Assembly: GCA_039180385.1 (NCBI GenBank)
Contig: JBCDDJ010000297.1
Span: forward strand, 1 to 8,482
Reading direction: 5' to 3'
DNA length: 8,482 nt
Source of the DNA: SIO4C1 sp039180385
GTDB taxonomy: Bacteria; Cyanobacteriota; Cyanobacteriia; Phormidesmidales; Phormidesmidaceae
Shown here: piece after piece, positions 1-6,241 of the stretch
How positions within the stretch are numbered: position 1 is the stretch's first letter
Layout of the letters: each line of letters begins with the position of its first letter
The notes under the pieces: generated by a model
Told to the model about the DNA's origin: nothing
Seen by the model: the letters and a program-made list of their open reading frames with translations, nothing else
Database searches by the model: none
Translations under genes and position numbers: made by a program

Positions 1-1247
1 GAGAGGGGTTGCTGCTCACGGGCTAGCCGTTGCCACTCGCTCTCAAGGTGTCGATCAAACTGCCGCCGATTGGCGATTTGGGTCAAGCTATCGGTGAGGG
101 CCAGGGCTTGCAATTCTTGATTGGCTTGCTGCAACTGCTGATAAAGCAAGCTTTGCTGAATTGCGATCGCAACTTCCTGAACGATCGTCTCAGCGAACAT
201 TTCCTGGACGCTATCCCAAGCCTCGCTAAATTTTTGATAGCCCAGGGCCATCACGCCCCAGAGCACGGGCTGCTCGTTGAGGGAATGGGGCGGTAAATGA
301 ATAGGAACCAATAGCCAGGAACCCGGAAAATAACTTAACCAAACCGGACAGGCGGGATAGGCATCTGCCGAGGATAAGTTGATGTGCAGGGGCTGCTGCC
401 GCTGTTTGAGCAAAGGAGCCAGCTTCAATAATTTGTCAGAGAGATGTAGCTCATTGAGTAGCTGATCCTGGGGATTGTACTGGGTGACCTGCTCCCAAAC
501 CTTTTGTGGGCCATGGTATTGAACCAGTAGGACCCAATCCGTTTTGAGAAACCGACCAATTTCTGCAACTGAGGTTGAAAAGACGGTTTGGAGATCTAGC
601 GACTGGCGAATCGTTTGAACGGTTTGGCGGAGCTGTTTTTGCTGTTTAACCTGAACCTGAAGCTGATGGAGTAAAACTTGATCTACGGGGTCAACCTCAT
701 CTACAGGTTTAACCTCTGATGCCTGAGGCGATAATCGCTCTGGGATTGTAACCAGGGTCATGTGATAAATGACCTCTTGGGCATGGTTATGGATAGGAAT
801 ATGGGCAACCCGCCCTACTAAAACTTTTCCAGAACCGGTTTGAAGGGAGCCTTCGTAAATAGTGGGCTCAGGCAGCTGAGGCGGTTTGATGGCAATGAGT
901 TTATGCCAGTCTTGTGTGTGCAGTTGGCTTTTGGAATATCCCAGTAGGTTGTGAAAAGCCAGGTTGGCCCAACAATACTTGTGGGTATGGGGCTCGCTCA
1001 GCAAGATGGCTACGGGCAGCTGGTTTAGCACCGCTTGCAACGGAATACGGTTGAGGTGCTGATTGGGAGATAATGCTGATCCAATCGTTTGGAGCTCTGC
1101 TCGAATGTGTGAAATCAGCCGGGACAGGTCAGCATGATGGAGCGGCAATCTTGTCTCTGATGCAGATCCCTGCTCAGCAGGCTGGCGCAATGAGGTCAGT
1201 TCCGATTGTAGCTGGTTTAGTTTAGCGATCAGGGAGGACGTTTCCAT
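1..1247 (-). CDS. PAS-GAF-GGDEF signalling protein (probable diguanylate cyclase), 3' part outside the window
   Basis: Reading from the ATG at 1247 gives 415 open codons to the left edge. Residues 1-60 are helical and Gln/Leu-rich. Residues about 70-165 look like a PAS domain (IPLQAVLNQLPVAILL, then a WANLAF..LLGYS segment). After a Gln-rich linker (about 190-215), residues about 217-367 read as a GAF domain (SLDLQTVFSTSVAEIGRFL, later LLVPI and WGVMALG). A helix (QQLQQANQELQALAL) leads into DSLTQIANRRQFD, the typical opening of a GGDEF domain. The GGDEF signature itself lies beyond the edge, so catalytic activity (two GTP to cyclic di-GMP) cannot be confirmed and a following EAL domain is possible. 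An in-frame TGA directly abuts the ATG, so no longer N-terminus exists; there is no clear Shine-Dalgarno. No membrane segment or signal peptide is visible, so it should be cytoplasmic. Ligands of PAS and GAF are unknown; I do not see a bilin-binding Cys in the expected GAF place. Confidence 0.9.
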   Translation of the reverse strand, partial: METSSLIAKLNQLQSELTSLRQPAEQGSASETRLPLHHADLSRLISHIRAELQTIGSALSPNQHLNRIPLQAVLNQLPVAILLSEPHTHKYCWANLAFHNLLGYSKSQLHTQDWHKLIAIKPPQLPEPTIYEGSLQTGSGKVLVGRVAHIPIHNHAQEVIYHMTLVTIPERLSPQASEVKPVDEVDPVDQVLLHQLQVQVKQQKQLRQTVQTIRQSLDLQTVFSTSVAEIGRFLKTDWVLLVQYHGPQKVWEQVTQYNPQDQLLNELHLSDKLLKLAPLLKQRQQPLHINLSSADAYPACPVWLSYFPGSWLLVPIHLPPHSLNEQPVLWGVMALGYQKFSEAWDSVQEMFAETIVQEVAIAIQQSLLYQQLQQANQELQALALTDSLTQIANRRQFDRHLESEWQRLAREQQPL

Positions 1248-1395
1248 TCACTGCGCACGAATGATCGGCGTTAGTAACCAAAGGGCATCGTGATGAAGGG
1301 TGAGCCGAGCGAAACGATTTGAAGACAGGGATACGATTGCTGCTAGTTTAATGTTATCGAAACGGTTTGGGGCTTATCGTTAAGAACATTGACCA

Positions 1396-1425
1396 AGTAT
1401 AGTCCGAGTGTAATCTATTACTCAG
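1396..1425 (-). promoter_or_regulatory. Weak candidate promoter for the GGDEF-protein gene
   Basis: On the minus strand TATACT (1401 to 1396) matches a -10 hexamer at five of six positions. CTGAGT lies 18 bases upstream (1425 to 1420) but matches the -35 consensus poorly. A start near 1389 would give a leader of about 140 bases. This is pattern matching only. Confidence 0.25.
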
Positions 1426-1590
1426 TGTTAGTTATGGTGGAAGCGACTGAATTTTATGTAGCTTTTACGATTATCAACCCAGTATCGACCCTGTTGTGCC
1501 TTTACAAAGATTGATTGTGCATGACTATACCGTTATCTCACAGTTCTTTTTACGCTCGGTACAGTAAAGTTTCCGTAGAAATTTGTATCT

Positions 1591-1611
1591 TTTGAGACAA
1601 AATGTCTGAAA
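1591..1611 (-). terminator. Weak hairpin downstream of the TPR gene
   Basis: AGACA (1595-1599) and TGTCT (1603-1607) form a 5-bp stem with a 3-base loop. A C-C mismatch followed by three A-T pairs extends it. It starts about 40 bases after the TPR stop codon. There is no GC-rich stem or clean U-run, so it is at most a weak terminator. Confidence 0.2.
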
Positions 1612-1651
1612 GTGCATTTTTAGGTTGGAGGCAGCTTGCCAGGGTATGGGT

Positions 1652-2458
1652 CTAAAAATGCAAAAAGTTATCCAGGGCGGTGACCATCGCTGGGGGCCAG
1701 CGACGGATATGGGTGACCCAGTTGAGGTCTTGGTAGCGGCGATCGAGCCCCACGGCGGCGACCCAGTTGCTTTCGGCCTCGCCCTGATGTCCAGTGGCCC
1801 AGAGGACCGCTGTAAGGGCGGCGCGCATGTCGGCAAAGTTGGGGTATTTGCGCACCAGAGATCGCATCACTTGTAGGGCTTGTTGGGTTTGGCCGACCTG
1901 ATAAAGTGCCAGGGCATAGTTGCCATAGCCTAGGGAAAACCGGGGGGAAATCTCGATGGCGCGTTGGTAATCTTCTAGGGCGGCTTTCCAGTCGCCTGTG
2001 CCGCCTTGAGCATTGCCTCGATTATTGTAAGCAGCGGGGTCATCGGGGGAGAGTCTGAGCACCTGATTATAGTCGTCCAGGGCGGCCTGCCAGTCACTCT
2101 GGGCTTCGTAGGCGGCTCCTCGATTGAGGTAGGGGTCGGGCTCAAAGGGGGCCAGTCGGATGGCTTGGGTATAGTCTGCGATCGCATCCTCAATTTTGTT
2201 TTGACTCACCCTCACGTTGCCGCGATTGCTCCAGAGGGCAGGCTCATCAGGCAGGCGCTCAATCAGCTGGGTCCAGTAAGTTTCGGCTAGATCAAACTGG
2301 CCAGCTTGGGTCAGGCGAAAGGCTTGCTTCCGGAGTTCACTGATCGAGTCTTGGTTAGCTGCTATCGCTGGGGATGTACCATGCCAGCTGCTGAGCTCCA
2401 TCGGAGCAAAAATGCCCAAGACCAGACTGATTGCGATCGCGACTATCCACCGAGCCAT
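1652..2458 (-). CDS. Exported TPR-repeat protein (periplasmic or thylakoid-lumen type)
   Basis: This 268-residue protein starts with a short basic N-region (MARW) and a hydrophobic core (about 4-18). A plausible signal-peptidase site, AIA|ANQ, follows at 33/34, so it should be exported to the periplasm or thylakoid lumen. The remainder is TPR helical hairpins: about 39-72, 73-106 (PALWSNRGNVRVSQ), 107-140 (DPYLNRGAAYEAQ), 141-174 (PAAYNNRGNAQ) and 175-208 (LGYGNYALALYQ), then a degenerate sixth unit. The C-terminus ends with a W..HIRRWPP segment. From memory this resembles cyanobacterial TPR proteins related to plant thylakoid-lumen TPR proteins, but I cannot confirm it. TPRs bind proteins; no enzyme motif is seen, so its role may be scaffolding or assembly. 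The start is backed by AAGGGG at 2466-2471, seven bases before the ATG. It lies 69 bases downstream of ruvB on the same strand and may be cotranscribed with it. Confidence 0.9.
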   Translation of the reverse strand: MARWIVAIAISLVLGIFAPMELSSWHGTSPAIAANQDSISELRKQAFRLTQAGQFDLAETYWTQLIERLPDEPALWSNRGNVRVSQNKIEDAIADYTQAIRLAPFEPDPYLNRGAAYEAQSDWQAALDDYNQVLRLSPDDPAAYNNRGNAQGGTGDWKAALEDYQRAIEISPRFSLGYGNYALALYQVGQTQQALQVMRSLVRKYPNFADMRAALTAVLWATGHQGEAESNWVAAVGLDRRYQDLNWVTHIRRWPPAMVTALDNFLHF

Positions 2459-2527
2459 GCAAATTCCCCTTAACCTGATGCTTATAGCTTAAGGCAGTTG
2501 CGTAGGAAGGTGGGGCTGGGTGGTGTC

Positions 2528-3865
2528 CTAGGCTTCTGAGCTGGGTGGGGAGGTGGGGAGGTGGGGAGGCGGGGAGGCTTGCCCTGAGCTTGCCGAAGGG
2601 TGAGGTGACGTTTTTAGAAGCGACAACTGATTTTCAGCTTCGCTAGATAAATATGGGGTTCTGAAGAATGCAGGGTTTGTTGGCATTTCATAGCCTAAGT
2701 GCCGCCAGGCGGCGGGGGTGGCGACGCGACCTCGTGGGGTGCGCTGGAGATAGCCAATTTGGAGGAGATAGGGTTCGTAGACTTCTTCAATGGTCTGCGA
2801 ATCTTCCCCCGTGGAGGCGGCCATGGTGTCGAGGCCGACCGGGCCGCCGCCAAAGTTTTCAATCATTAGAGTCAGCAGGCGGCGATCTGTCCAATCGAGG
2901 CCGCAGGGATCGACGTTGAAGAGCTCCAGGGCTTCGCTTGCGATCGCTTCGGTAATGGGGCCGGAGGCCTTGACCTGGACATAGTCGCGTACGCGCCTCA
3001 GTAAGCGATTGGCGATTCGGGGGGTACCCCTGGCTCGCCGGGCAATTTCTGCTGCGCCAGGTTCCTCAACCGAAGTCTTTAAAACCTCAGCAGTGCGTAG
3101 CACGATCTGGGTAAGCTCATCGAGTTCGTAAAACCGCAGTCGCTGGATCAGTCCAAAGCGATCGCGTAGCGGAGACGACAGGGCCCCCACCTTAGTAGTT
3201 GCCCCAACCAGGGTAAAGGATTGGAGGGGAATGCTGCGGGTGCGAGCGCTCTGCCCTTTGCCAATGGTGATATCTAGTCGGGCATCTTCCATCGCGGGGT
3301 AGAGAATTTCTTCGGTGACCCGAGAGAGTCGATGGATTTCGTCAATAAATAAAATGTCCCCTGCTTTGAGATTGACCAAAAGACCGGCAATGTCTCGGGG
3401 ACGCTCCAGGGCGGGGGCGGTGGTGATTTTACAATCGACCTGCATCTCCTGAGCCAGGATCAGGGCCATGGTGGTTTTGCCTAACCCCGGCGGGCCATAG
3501 AGCAAGAGGTGATCCAACGGTTCTCTGCGAGACTGGGCCGCTTTGATGGCGATGCCGAGCACTTCTTTGAGCGCTTTTTGGCCGATGTAAGCTTCCAGAG
3601 ATTGGGGGCGAATCCCGTCTTCCTGGCGGGTGAGTTCATCAGCCTTCGCTTCACCTTCTAGCAGCTTATTTTTGTTGGTAGGGCTCTCTTTGGGGAGGTT
3701 CTTTGTGGCGGGTGCTTCATCGTCTGTCTGGCCCAAATTTTCAGCAGGCTTTGTGGTTTTTGTGGCTTGTTTAGATGCCTCAGTGCCCTTAGTTTTGGGG
3801 GCAGCTGCCAGAGTCTCTTGATTAGGCTGATCTGGTTCCGGCTGTTTGGAGGAAATAATCGCCAT
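2528..3865 (-). CDS. ruvB: Holliday junction branch migration ATPase RuvB
   Basis: RuvB is the hexameric AAA+ motor that, with RuvA, drives branch migration of Holliday junctions in recombination and repair. From the ATG at 3865 the protein has 445 residues, against about 336 in E. coli. Residues 1-80 are a Lys/Thr/Glu/Pro-rich, probably disordered extension of the kind common in cyanobacteria. The AAA+ core shows Walker A GPPGLGKTT (124-132), Walker B LFIDEIH (172-178), sensor 1 GATT (221-224), the arginine-finger region SPLRDRFG (231-238) and sensor 2 GTPRIANRLLRR (280-291). A winged-helix DNA-binding domain follows (about 320-395). Residues about 419-445 are encoded by dispersed repeats and are not part of the fold. 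An upstream in-frame TTG at 3922 would add 19 residues. I prefer the ATG because it opens with MAIISS, typical of cyanobacterial RuvB, and because a candidate promoter places the transcript start near that TTG. No strong Shine-Dalgarno precedes the ATG. Confidence 0.96.
   Translation of the reverse strand: MAIISSKQPEPDQPNQETLAAAPKTKGTEASKQATKTTKPAENLGQTDDEAPATKNLPKESPTNKNKLLEGEAKADELTRQEDGIRPQSLEAYIGQKALKEVLGIAIKAAQSRREPLDHLLLYGPPGLGKTTMALILAQEMQVDCKITTAPALERPRDIAGLLVNLKAGDILFIDEIHRLSRVTEEILYPAMEDARLDITIGKGQSARTRSIPLQSFTLVGATTKVGALSSPLRDRFGLIQRLRFYELDELTQIVLRTAEVLKTSVEEPGAAEIARRARGTPRIANRLLRRVRDYVQVKASGPITEAIASEALELFNVDPCGLDWTDRRLLTLMIENFGGGPVGLDTMAASTGEDSQTIEEVYEPYLLQIGYLQRTPRGRVATPAAWRHLGYEMPTNPAFFRTPYLSSEAENQLSLLKTSPHPSASSGQASPPPHLPTSPPSSEA
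2545..2576. repeat. Four tandem 8-bp G-rich repeats at the 3' end of ruvB
   Basis: Four consecutive units GTGGGGAG, GTGGGGAG, GTGGGGAG, GCGGGGAG lie inside the ruvB coding region and encode the Pro/Ser-rich end of the protein (PPPHLPTSPPS). Tandem CCCCACCT-type repeats are frequent in cyanobacterial intergenic DNA (recalled, not searched). Four GGGG runs separated by four bases each could form a G-quadruplex on the plus strand, which is the template strand for ruvB. Confidence 0.85.
2582..2600. repeat. REP-like palindromic dispersed repeat inside the ruvB 3' end
   Basis: The sequence CCCTGAGCTTGCCGAAGGG has complementary ends (CCCT and AGGG). It closely matches a REP-like element seen in many bacterial genomes in the form CCCTGAGC..GTCGAAGGG. 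Read on the minus strand in the ruvB frame it gives PSASSGQA (residues 423-430), the peptide expected when this element is translated. The family match is from memory; a genome-wide count would settle it. Confidence 0.65.
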
Positions 3866-3892
3866 GACCAGTGTGAGGATAGGTGGGTCGTG

Positions 3893-3918
3893 CCGAAATC
3901 CTGTTTTCAGGATTTCGG
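3893..3918. repeat. Perfect 11-bp inverted repeat in the ruvB leader
   Basis: CCGAAATCCTG (3893-3903) and CAGGATTTCGG (3908-3918) are exact reverse complements around a 4-base loop. On the minus strand the hairpin begins about 44 bases after the lysR stop codon and ends 27 bases before the ruvB ATG. It has no T-run after it on that strand, so it is not a standard intrinsic terminator. It could be an mRNA 5' hairpin, an operator, or a remnant of a dispersed palindrome. Confidence 0.8.
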
Positions 3919-3926
3919 ACAAATGT

Positions 3927-3935
3927 ACTATATCA
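3927..3935 (-). promoter_or_regulatory. Candidate extended -10 promoter for ruvB
   Basis: On the minus strand TGATATAGT reads as an extended -10 element (TGN followed by TATAGT, five of six to consensus). No good -35 is seen upstream, as is usual for extended -10 promoters. Transcription would start near 3920, almost exactly at the foot of the 3893-3918 hairpin, giving a leader of about 55 bases before the ATG at 3865. Confidence 0.4.
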
Positions 3936-3961
3936 CTCCGCTCAAGTAAACCGCTGCTTGC

Positions 3962-4867
3962 TCAAGAGAATGAAAGCTTTCTCAGCAGGTTGAGAAACTT
4001 TGGCAGGACGGGATGCGGTGTGTCTGATCGCCAGGCGACGGCAGAGTCTAGCTTAGGTGAGATTTCTGTAAGCGGTCTGGTGACGACGCCCTGTTGTTGA
4101 ATATGCTGCACGGAGGCATGGAGTAAAGATACACCGATGCCTGCTGAAACCAGGCCAAGGATAGTGTGTTGAGGAAAGGCGTCTTGGACGATGGTTGGGC
4201 TAAAGCCTGCTTGTTGGCAAAAGCTAATGATAGCGTCGTACAGGACAGGCCCCACGTTTCGAGGAAATAAAACAAAGGGCTCGTCGGCAAGGGCTTTGAC
4301 CGATATCGGGTCAGGGACTTTTTGGGCCAACGGATGAATGTCTGGTAGTACGGCCACTAAGGGCTCATGATAGATGACCTGCTGGGTAAGCGCCCCGCCT
4401 ATGTCGAGAACGGTATCAATCGGCGGATGCAGCAGCCCGACGTGAATTTCTTCATTGAGTAACGCTTTGACCTGGGCATTGGTTTGTAGACGATGCAACT
4501 CCAGATGGATGTCGGGATATTGATGTTTGAACTGCCGAACAATTGTGGGCAAAACGCTGTTGAGGATAGGCCCGGTGAAGCCAATCTGGAGTTCTCCGGT
4601 TTCGCCCTGGTTAGCCCGCTGAGCGATGGAAATCGCTCTATCTGCCTGGCGTAAGGTTTTGCGTGCTTCTGGTAAAAATGCTCGACCTGCCTCAGTCAGT
4701 CGAATTGTGCGTTTTGTGCGATGGAAAAGCTGCACAGTCAGTTCGGCTTCGAGGTTGCGAATCTGCCGACTTAAAGGTTGCTGAGCCATGTGCAATTGCT
4801 CGGCGGCGCGACCAAAATGTAGTGTTTCGGCAACGGCGATGAAGTAGCGCAGATGGCGTAATTCCAT
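3962..4867 (-). CDS. LysR-family transcriptional regulator
   Basis: The 301-residue length is typical for LysR regulators. Residues 1-60 form the winged helix-turn-helix, with the recognition region at about 18-37 (HFGRAAEQLHMAQQPLSRQI), followed by LEAELTVQLFHRTKRTIRLTEAG. A linker helix spans about 60-88, and residues 91-296 form the periplasmic-binding-protein-like effector domain (GELQIGFTG..., GLVSAGIGVSLL). The N-terminus resembles the BenM/CatM-type branch that often senses aromatic or other small carboxylic ligands, but the effector cannot be read from sequence. The start is supported by AAAAGG (4873-4878), five bases upstream of the ATG. The gene is divergent from the hydrolase at 4989; LysR proteins commonly control a divergent neighbour and themselves, so that hydrolase is the first candidate target. 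Downstream on the same strand lies ruvB, which probably has its own promoter. Confidence 0.95.
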   Translation of the reverse strand: MELRHLRYFIAVAETLHFGRAAEQLHMAQQPLSRQIRNLEAELTVQLFHRTKRTIRLTEAGRAFLPEARKTLRQADRAISIAQRANQGETGELQIGFTGPILNSVLPTIVRQFKHQYPDIHLELHRLQTNAQVKALLNEEIHVGLLHPPIDTVLDIGGALTQQVIYHEPLVAVLPDIHPLAQKVPDPISVKALADEPFVLFPRNVGPVLYDAIISFCQQAGFSPTIVQDAFPQHTILGLVSAGIGVSLLHASVQHIQQQGVVTRPLTEISPKLDSAVAWRSDTPHPVLPKFLNLLRKLSFS

Positions 4868-4877
4868 TCGAACCTTT

Positions 4878-4909
4878 TAGGTGTTAGTTATGAACTGAAT
4901 AGGTGTTGG
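4878..4909. promoter_or_regulatory. Candidate LysR operator: direct repeats flanking a T-N11-A dyad
   Basis: TAGGTGTTAG (4878-4887) recurs as TAGGTGTTGG (4900-4909), 22 bases apart, about two helical turns. Partly between them, 4889-4901 reads TAT-N7-ATA, a T-N11-A dyad of the form many LysR proteins bind. The site sits in the divergent region between lysR and the hydrolase, where an operator would be expected. No binding data; the assignment is inferred. Confidence 0.4.
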
Positions 4910-4936
4910 ACATTCATTAAGCGCCCCTTTTATGGT
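4906..4936 (+). promoter_or_regulatory. Weak candidate promoter for the exported hydrolase
   Basis: TTGGAC (4906-4911) and TATGGT (4931-4936) are poor -35 and -10 matches with a 19-base spacer. A weak promoter next to a LysR-type site would fit an activated gene. A start near 4943 would leave a leader of about 46 bases before the ATG at 4989. Confidence 0.22.
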
Positions 4937-4974
4937 GGCAAATATGAGGGGGGATGAGTCGCGAAGGCAATCGC

Positions 4975-4981
4975 GGAGGAG
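4975..4981 (+). promoter_or_regulatory. Strong ribosome binding site that decides the hydrolase start
   Basis: GGAGGAG ends seven bases before the ATG at 4989, an almost ideal Shine-Dalgarno and spacing. The in-frame ATGs at 4932 and 4944 have no comparable site, so 4989 is the preferred start. Confidence 0.85.
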
Positions 4982-4988
4982 ACTCAAG

Positions 4989-6134
4989 ATGGCGTTTAAT
5001 CGAGTAATAGGCCAGTTAGGGCTGTTGCTGTTTGTCGTAGGGATACTGTCAGTGCTGAATAGTCAGGCCGAAGGTCGGGTTGAGGCAGGTGCGATCGCAC
5101 CCGATGCCCCTTCGATTAGCCAAAGCAGCTTATCGAATGCGGTTTTATCCCGCGCAGATTTTTGGGTTGAGAGTGACTCAGGCATTGAGATTTTTGTCCG
5201 AGAAATCTTGCCCAGTGAAAAGCCAACCGGCGTACCTATTCTTTTAATTCACGGCGGTGGACCTGGGGGGCTGGCTTCGTTTGATTTGGCGGTTCCAGGC
5301 TACTCGCTAGCGGCAAGTTTTGCAGAGGCAAGCCACCCTGTTTACGTGATGAATGTCCGTGGGTGGGAGCACTCATCCCGACCTGCTGCATTAGACACAT
5401 CTGCTAATAGCAACTCGCCTGCGGTTACTTCTGAGGAGGCGGTGCGCGATATTGGCGCGGTGGTAGATTGGATTTGCGATCGCACCCGTCAGTGTCAAAT
5501 TGCCTTGGTCGGATGGGCAACCGGTGGTCACTGGGCTGGTCTATATACCAGTCAAAACAATGATCTGGTCAGTCATCTGGTGATGTTGAACAGTCTCTAT
5601 GGTGTTAATGCACCGTGGGCGTTGACCGAGCGATTTGAAGATCCTGATAACCCTGGTAACTTTGACCCCAGCGGTGGAGCCTATCGCTTAGTCGATTACG
5701 ATGGGTTTCTGCGGGGATGGGATAGCTCAATTCCAGCGAACGACAAGACTGAGTGGCGTGATCCGGCGGTTGCAGAGGCCTATGCGCGGACAGCCGTTGA
5801 GCTAGATCCGACCAGCCAGGACCGTACGCCACCCAGTGCGCGTATTCCTACGGCTTATCGAGAAGAAAGCTTTAATTTGGCTCAAGGGGAGCGGTATTGG
5901 GACGCCCAGGATATTGACACGCCAACATTGGCTATCCGAGGTGAGCTAGATTTTTGGTCGCGACCGGAGGATCTATCGGTGCTAGCAGTGGAATTGGTGA
6001 ATGCGCCAGTTGCACGTACAGTGACCATTCCAGGCGCAACCCACTACCTTTTTAACGATCGCCCAGAACGAGGTCGCGATCGCTTTATTCAAGAAGTATT
6101 AGATTTTTTGGTGTCCGCAGAACCTGTCCCATGA
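4989..6134 (+). CDS. Exported alpha/beta hydrolase-fold protein with Ala at the nucleophile position
   Basis: From the ATG at 4989 the protein has 381 residues. It opens with a signal peptide: a short basic N-region, a hydrophobic core at 7-23 (LLLFVVGILSVL) and probable cleavage after SQA at 27, so it should act outside the cytoplasm. The alpha/beta hydrolase fold is shown by the oxyanion-hole loop HGGGPGG (88-94), a nucleophile-elbow segment LVGWATGGHW (173-182), a likely acid Asp321 in RGELDFW and a likely catalytic His352 in GATHYLFND. The elbow should read G-x-Ser-x-G, yet Ala177 (codon GCA) stands at the nucleophile, with Thr178 next. The protein is therefore either a non-catalytic relative or uses an altered mechanism; Asp and His are retained. 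Cys181-188 region (old-style WICDRTRQC) offers two cysteines that could pair in the periplasm. The oxyanion loop recalls proline-iminopeptidase-like hydrolases, but the substrate is unknown. It is divergent from the LysR gene, probably its regulator. Confidence 0.88.
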   Translation: MAFNRVIGQLGLLLFVVGILSVLNSQAEGRVEAGAIAPDAPSISQSSLSNAVLSRADFWVESDSGIEIFVREILPSEKPTGVPILLIHGGGPGGLASFDLAVPGYSLAASFAEASHPVYVMNVRGWEHSSRPAALDTSANSNSPAVTSEEAVRDIGAVVDWICDRTRQCQIALVGWATGGHWAGLYTSQNNDLVSHLVMLNSLYGVNAPWALTERFEDPDNPGNFDPSGGAYRLVDYDGFLRGWDSSIPANDKTEWRDPAVAEAYARTAVELDPTSQDRTPPSARIPTAYREESFNLAQGERYWDAQDIDTPTLAIRGELDFWSRPEDLSVLAVELVNAPVARTVTIPGATHYLFNDRPERGRDRFIQEVLDFLVSAEPVP

Positions 6135-6160
6135 AATCTTGCTTGATCGACAAAATCAAA

Positions 6161-6172
6161 CTGCTCGAGCAG
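6161..6172. repeat. 12-bp perfect palindrome in the convergent gap
   Basis: CTGCTCGAGCAG is a perfect palindrome in the 107-base gap between the convergent hydrolase and membrane-protein genes. As RNA it would be only a 4-bp stem with a TCGA loop and no T-run, so I do not call a terminator. I see nothing else in this gap. Confidence 0.4.
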
Positions 6173-6241
6173 GACCATGCACTGGCGAGATCCAGACCTT
6201 GCTAGTTGATAACTGCTTTTGGCGGTGAGTCAGACGATCGC

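Larger units (their letters stand above)
1248..1651. other. Intergenic gap between the TPR gene and the GGDEF-protein gene
   Basis: These 404 bases are visibly more AT-rich than the flanking genes. I find no credible coding frame, tRNA or recognisable RNA. The gap should hold the 3' end of the TPR transcript and the promoter and leader of the GGDEF-protein gene, both on the minus strand. The octamer GTATAGTC at 1397-1404 recurs inverted as GACTATAC at 1523-1530, about 125 bases away; this may be chance. Confidence 0.6.

Noticed and set aside
30..296. Open frame on the plus strand, 88 codons
   Set aside because: It is antisense to the GAF-GGDEF coding region, which has clear domain signatures on the minus strand.
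1501..1531. Plus-strand promoter (TTTACA ... TATACC) antisense to the TPR gene
   Set aside because: The spacer is 19 bases and the -10 weak; there is no gene on the plus strand for it to serve.
2545..2576. Short CRISPR-like array
   Set aside because: The units are 8 bp with no spacers; this is a simple tandem repeat.
3893..3918. Intrinsic terminator for lysR
   Set aside because: The stem is perfect, but on the minus strand it is followed by CACGACCC, with no T-run.
3866..3922. TTG start at 3922 adding 19 residues to RuvB
   Set aside because: The added residues are read through the hairpin, look unlike RuvB, and would begin at the predicted transcript 5' end. The ATG at 3865 gives the usual MAIISS opening.
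6131..6205. 24-codon frame overlapping the hydrolase stop as ATGA
   Set aside because: No Shine-Dalgarno specific to it and no recognisable product; an overlapping ATGA often arises by chance. It is too short to support.
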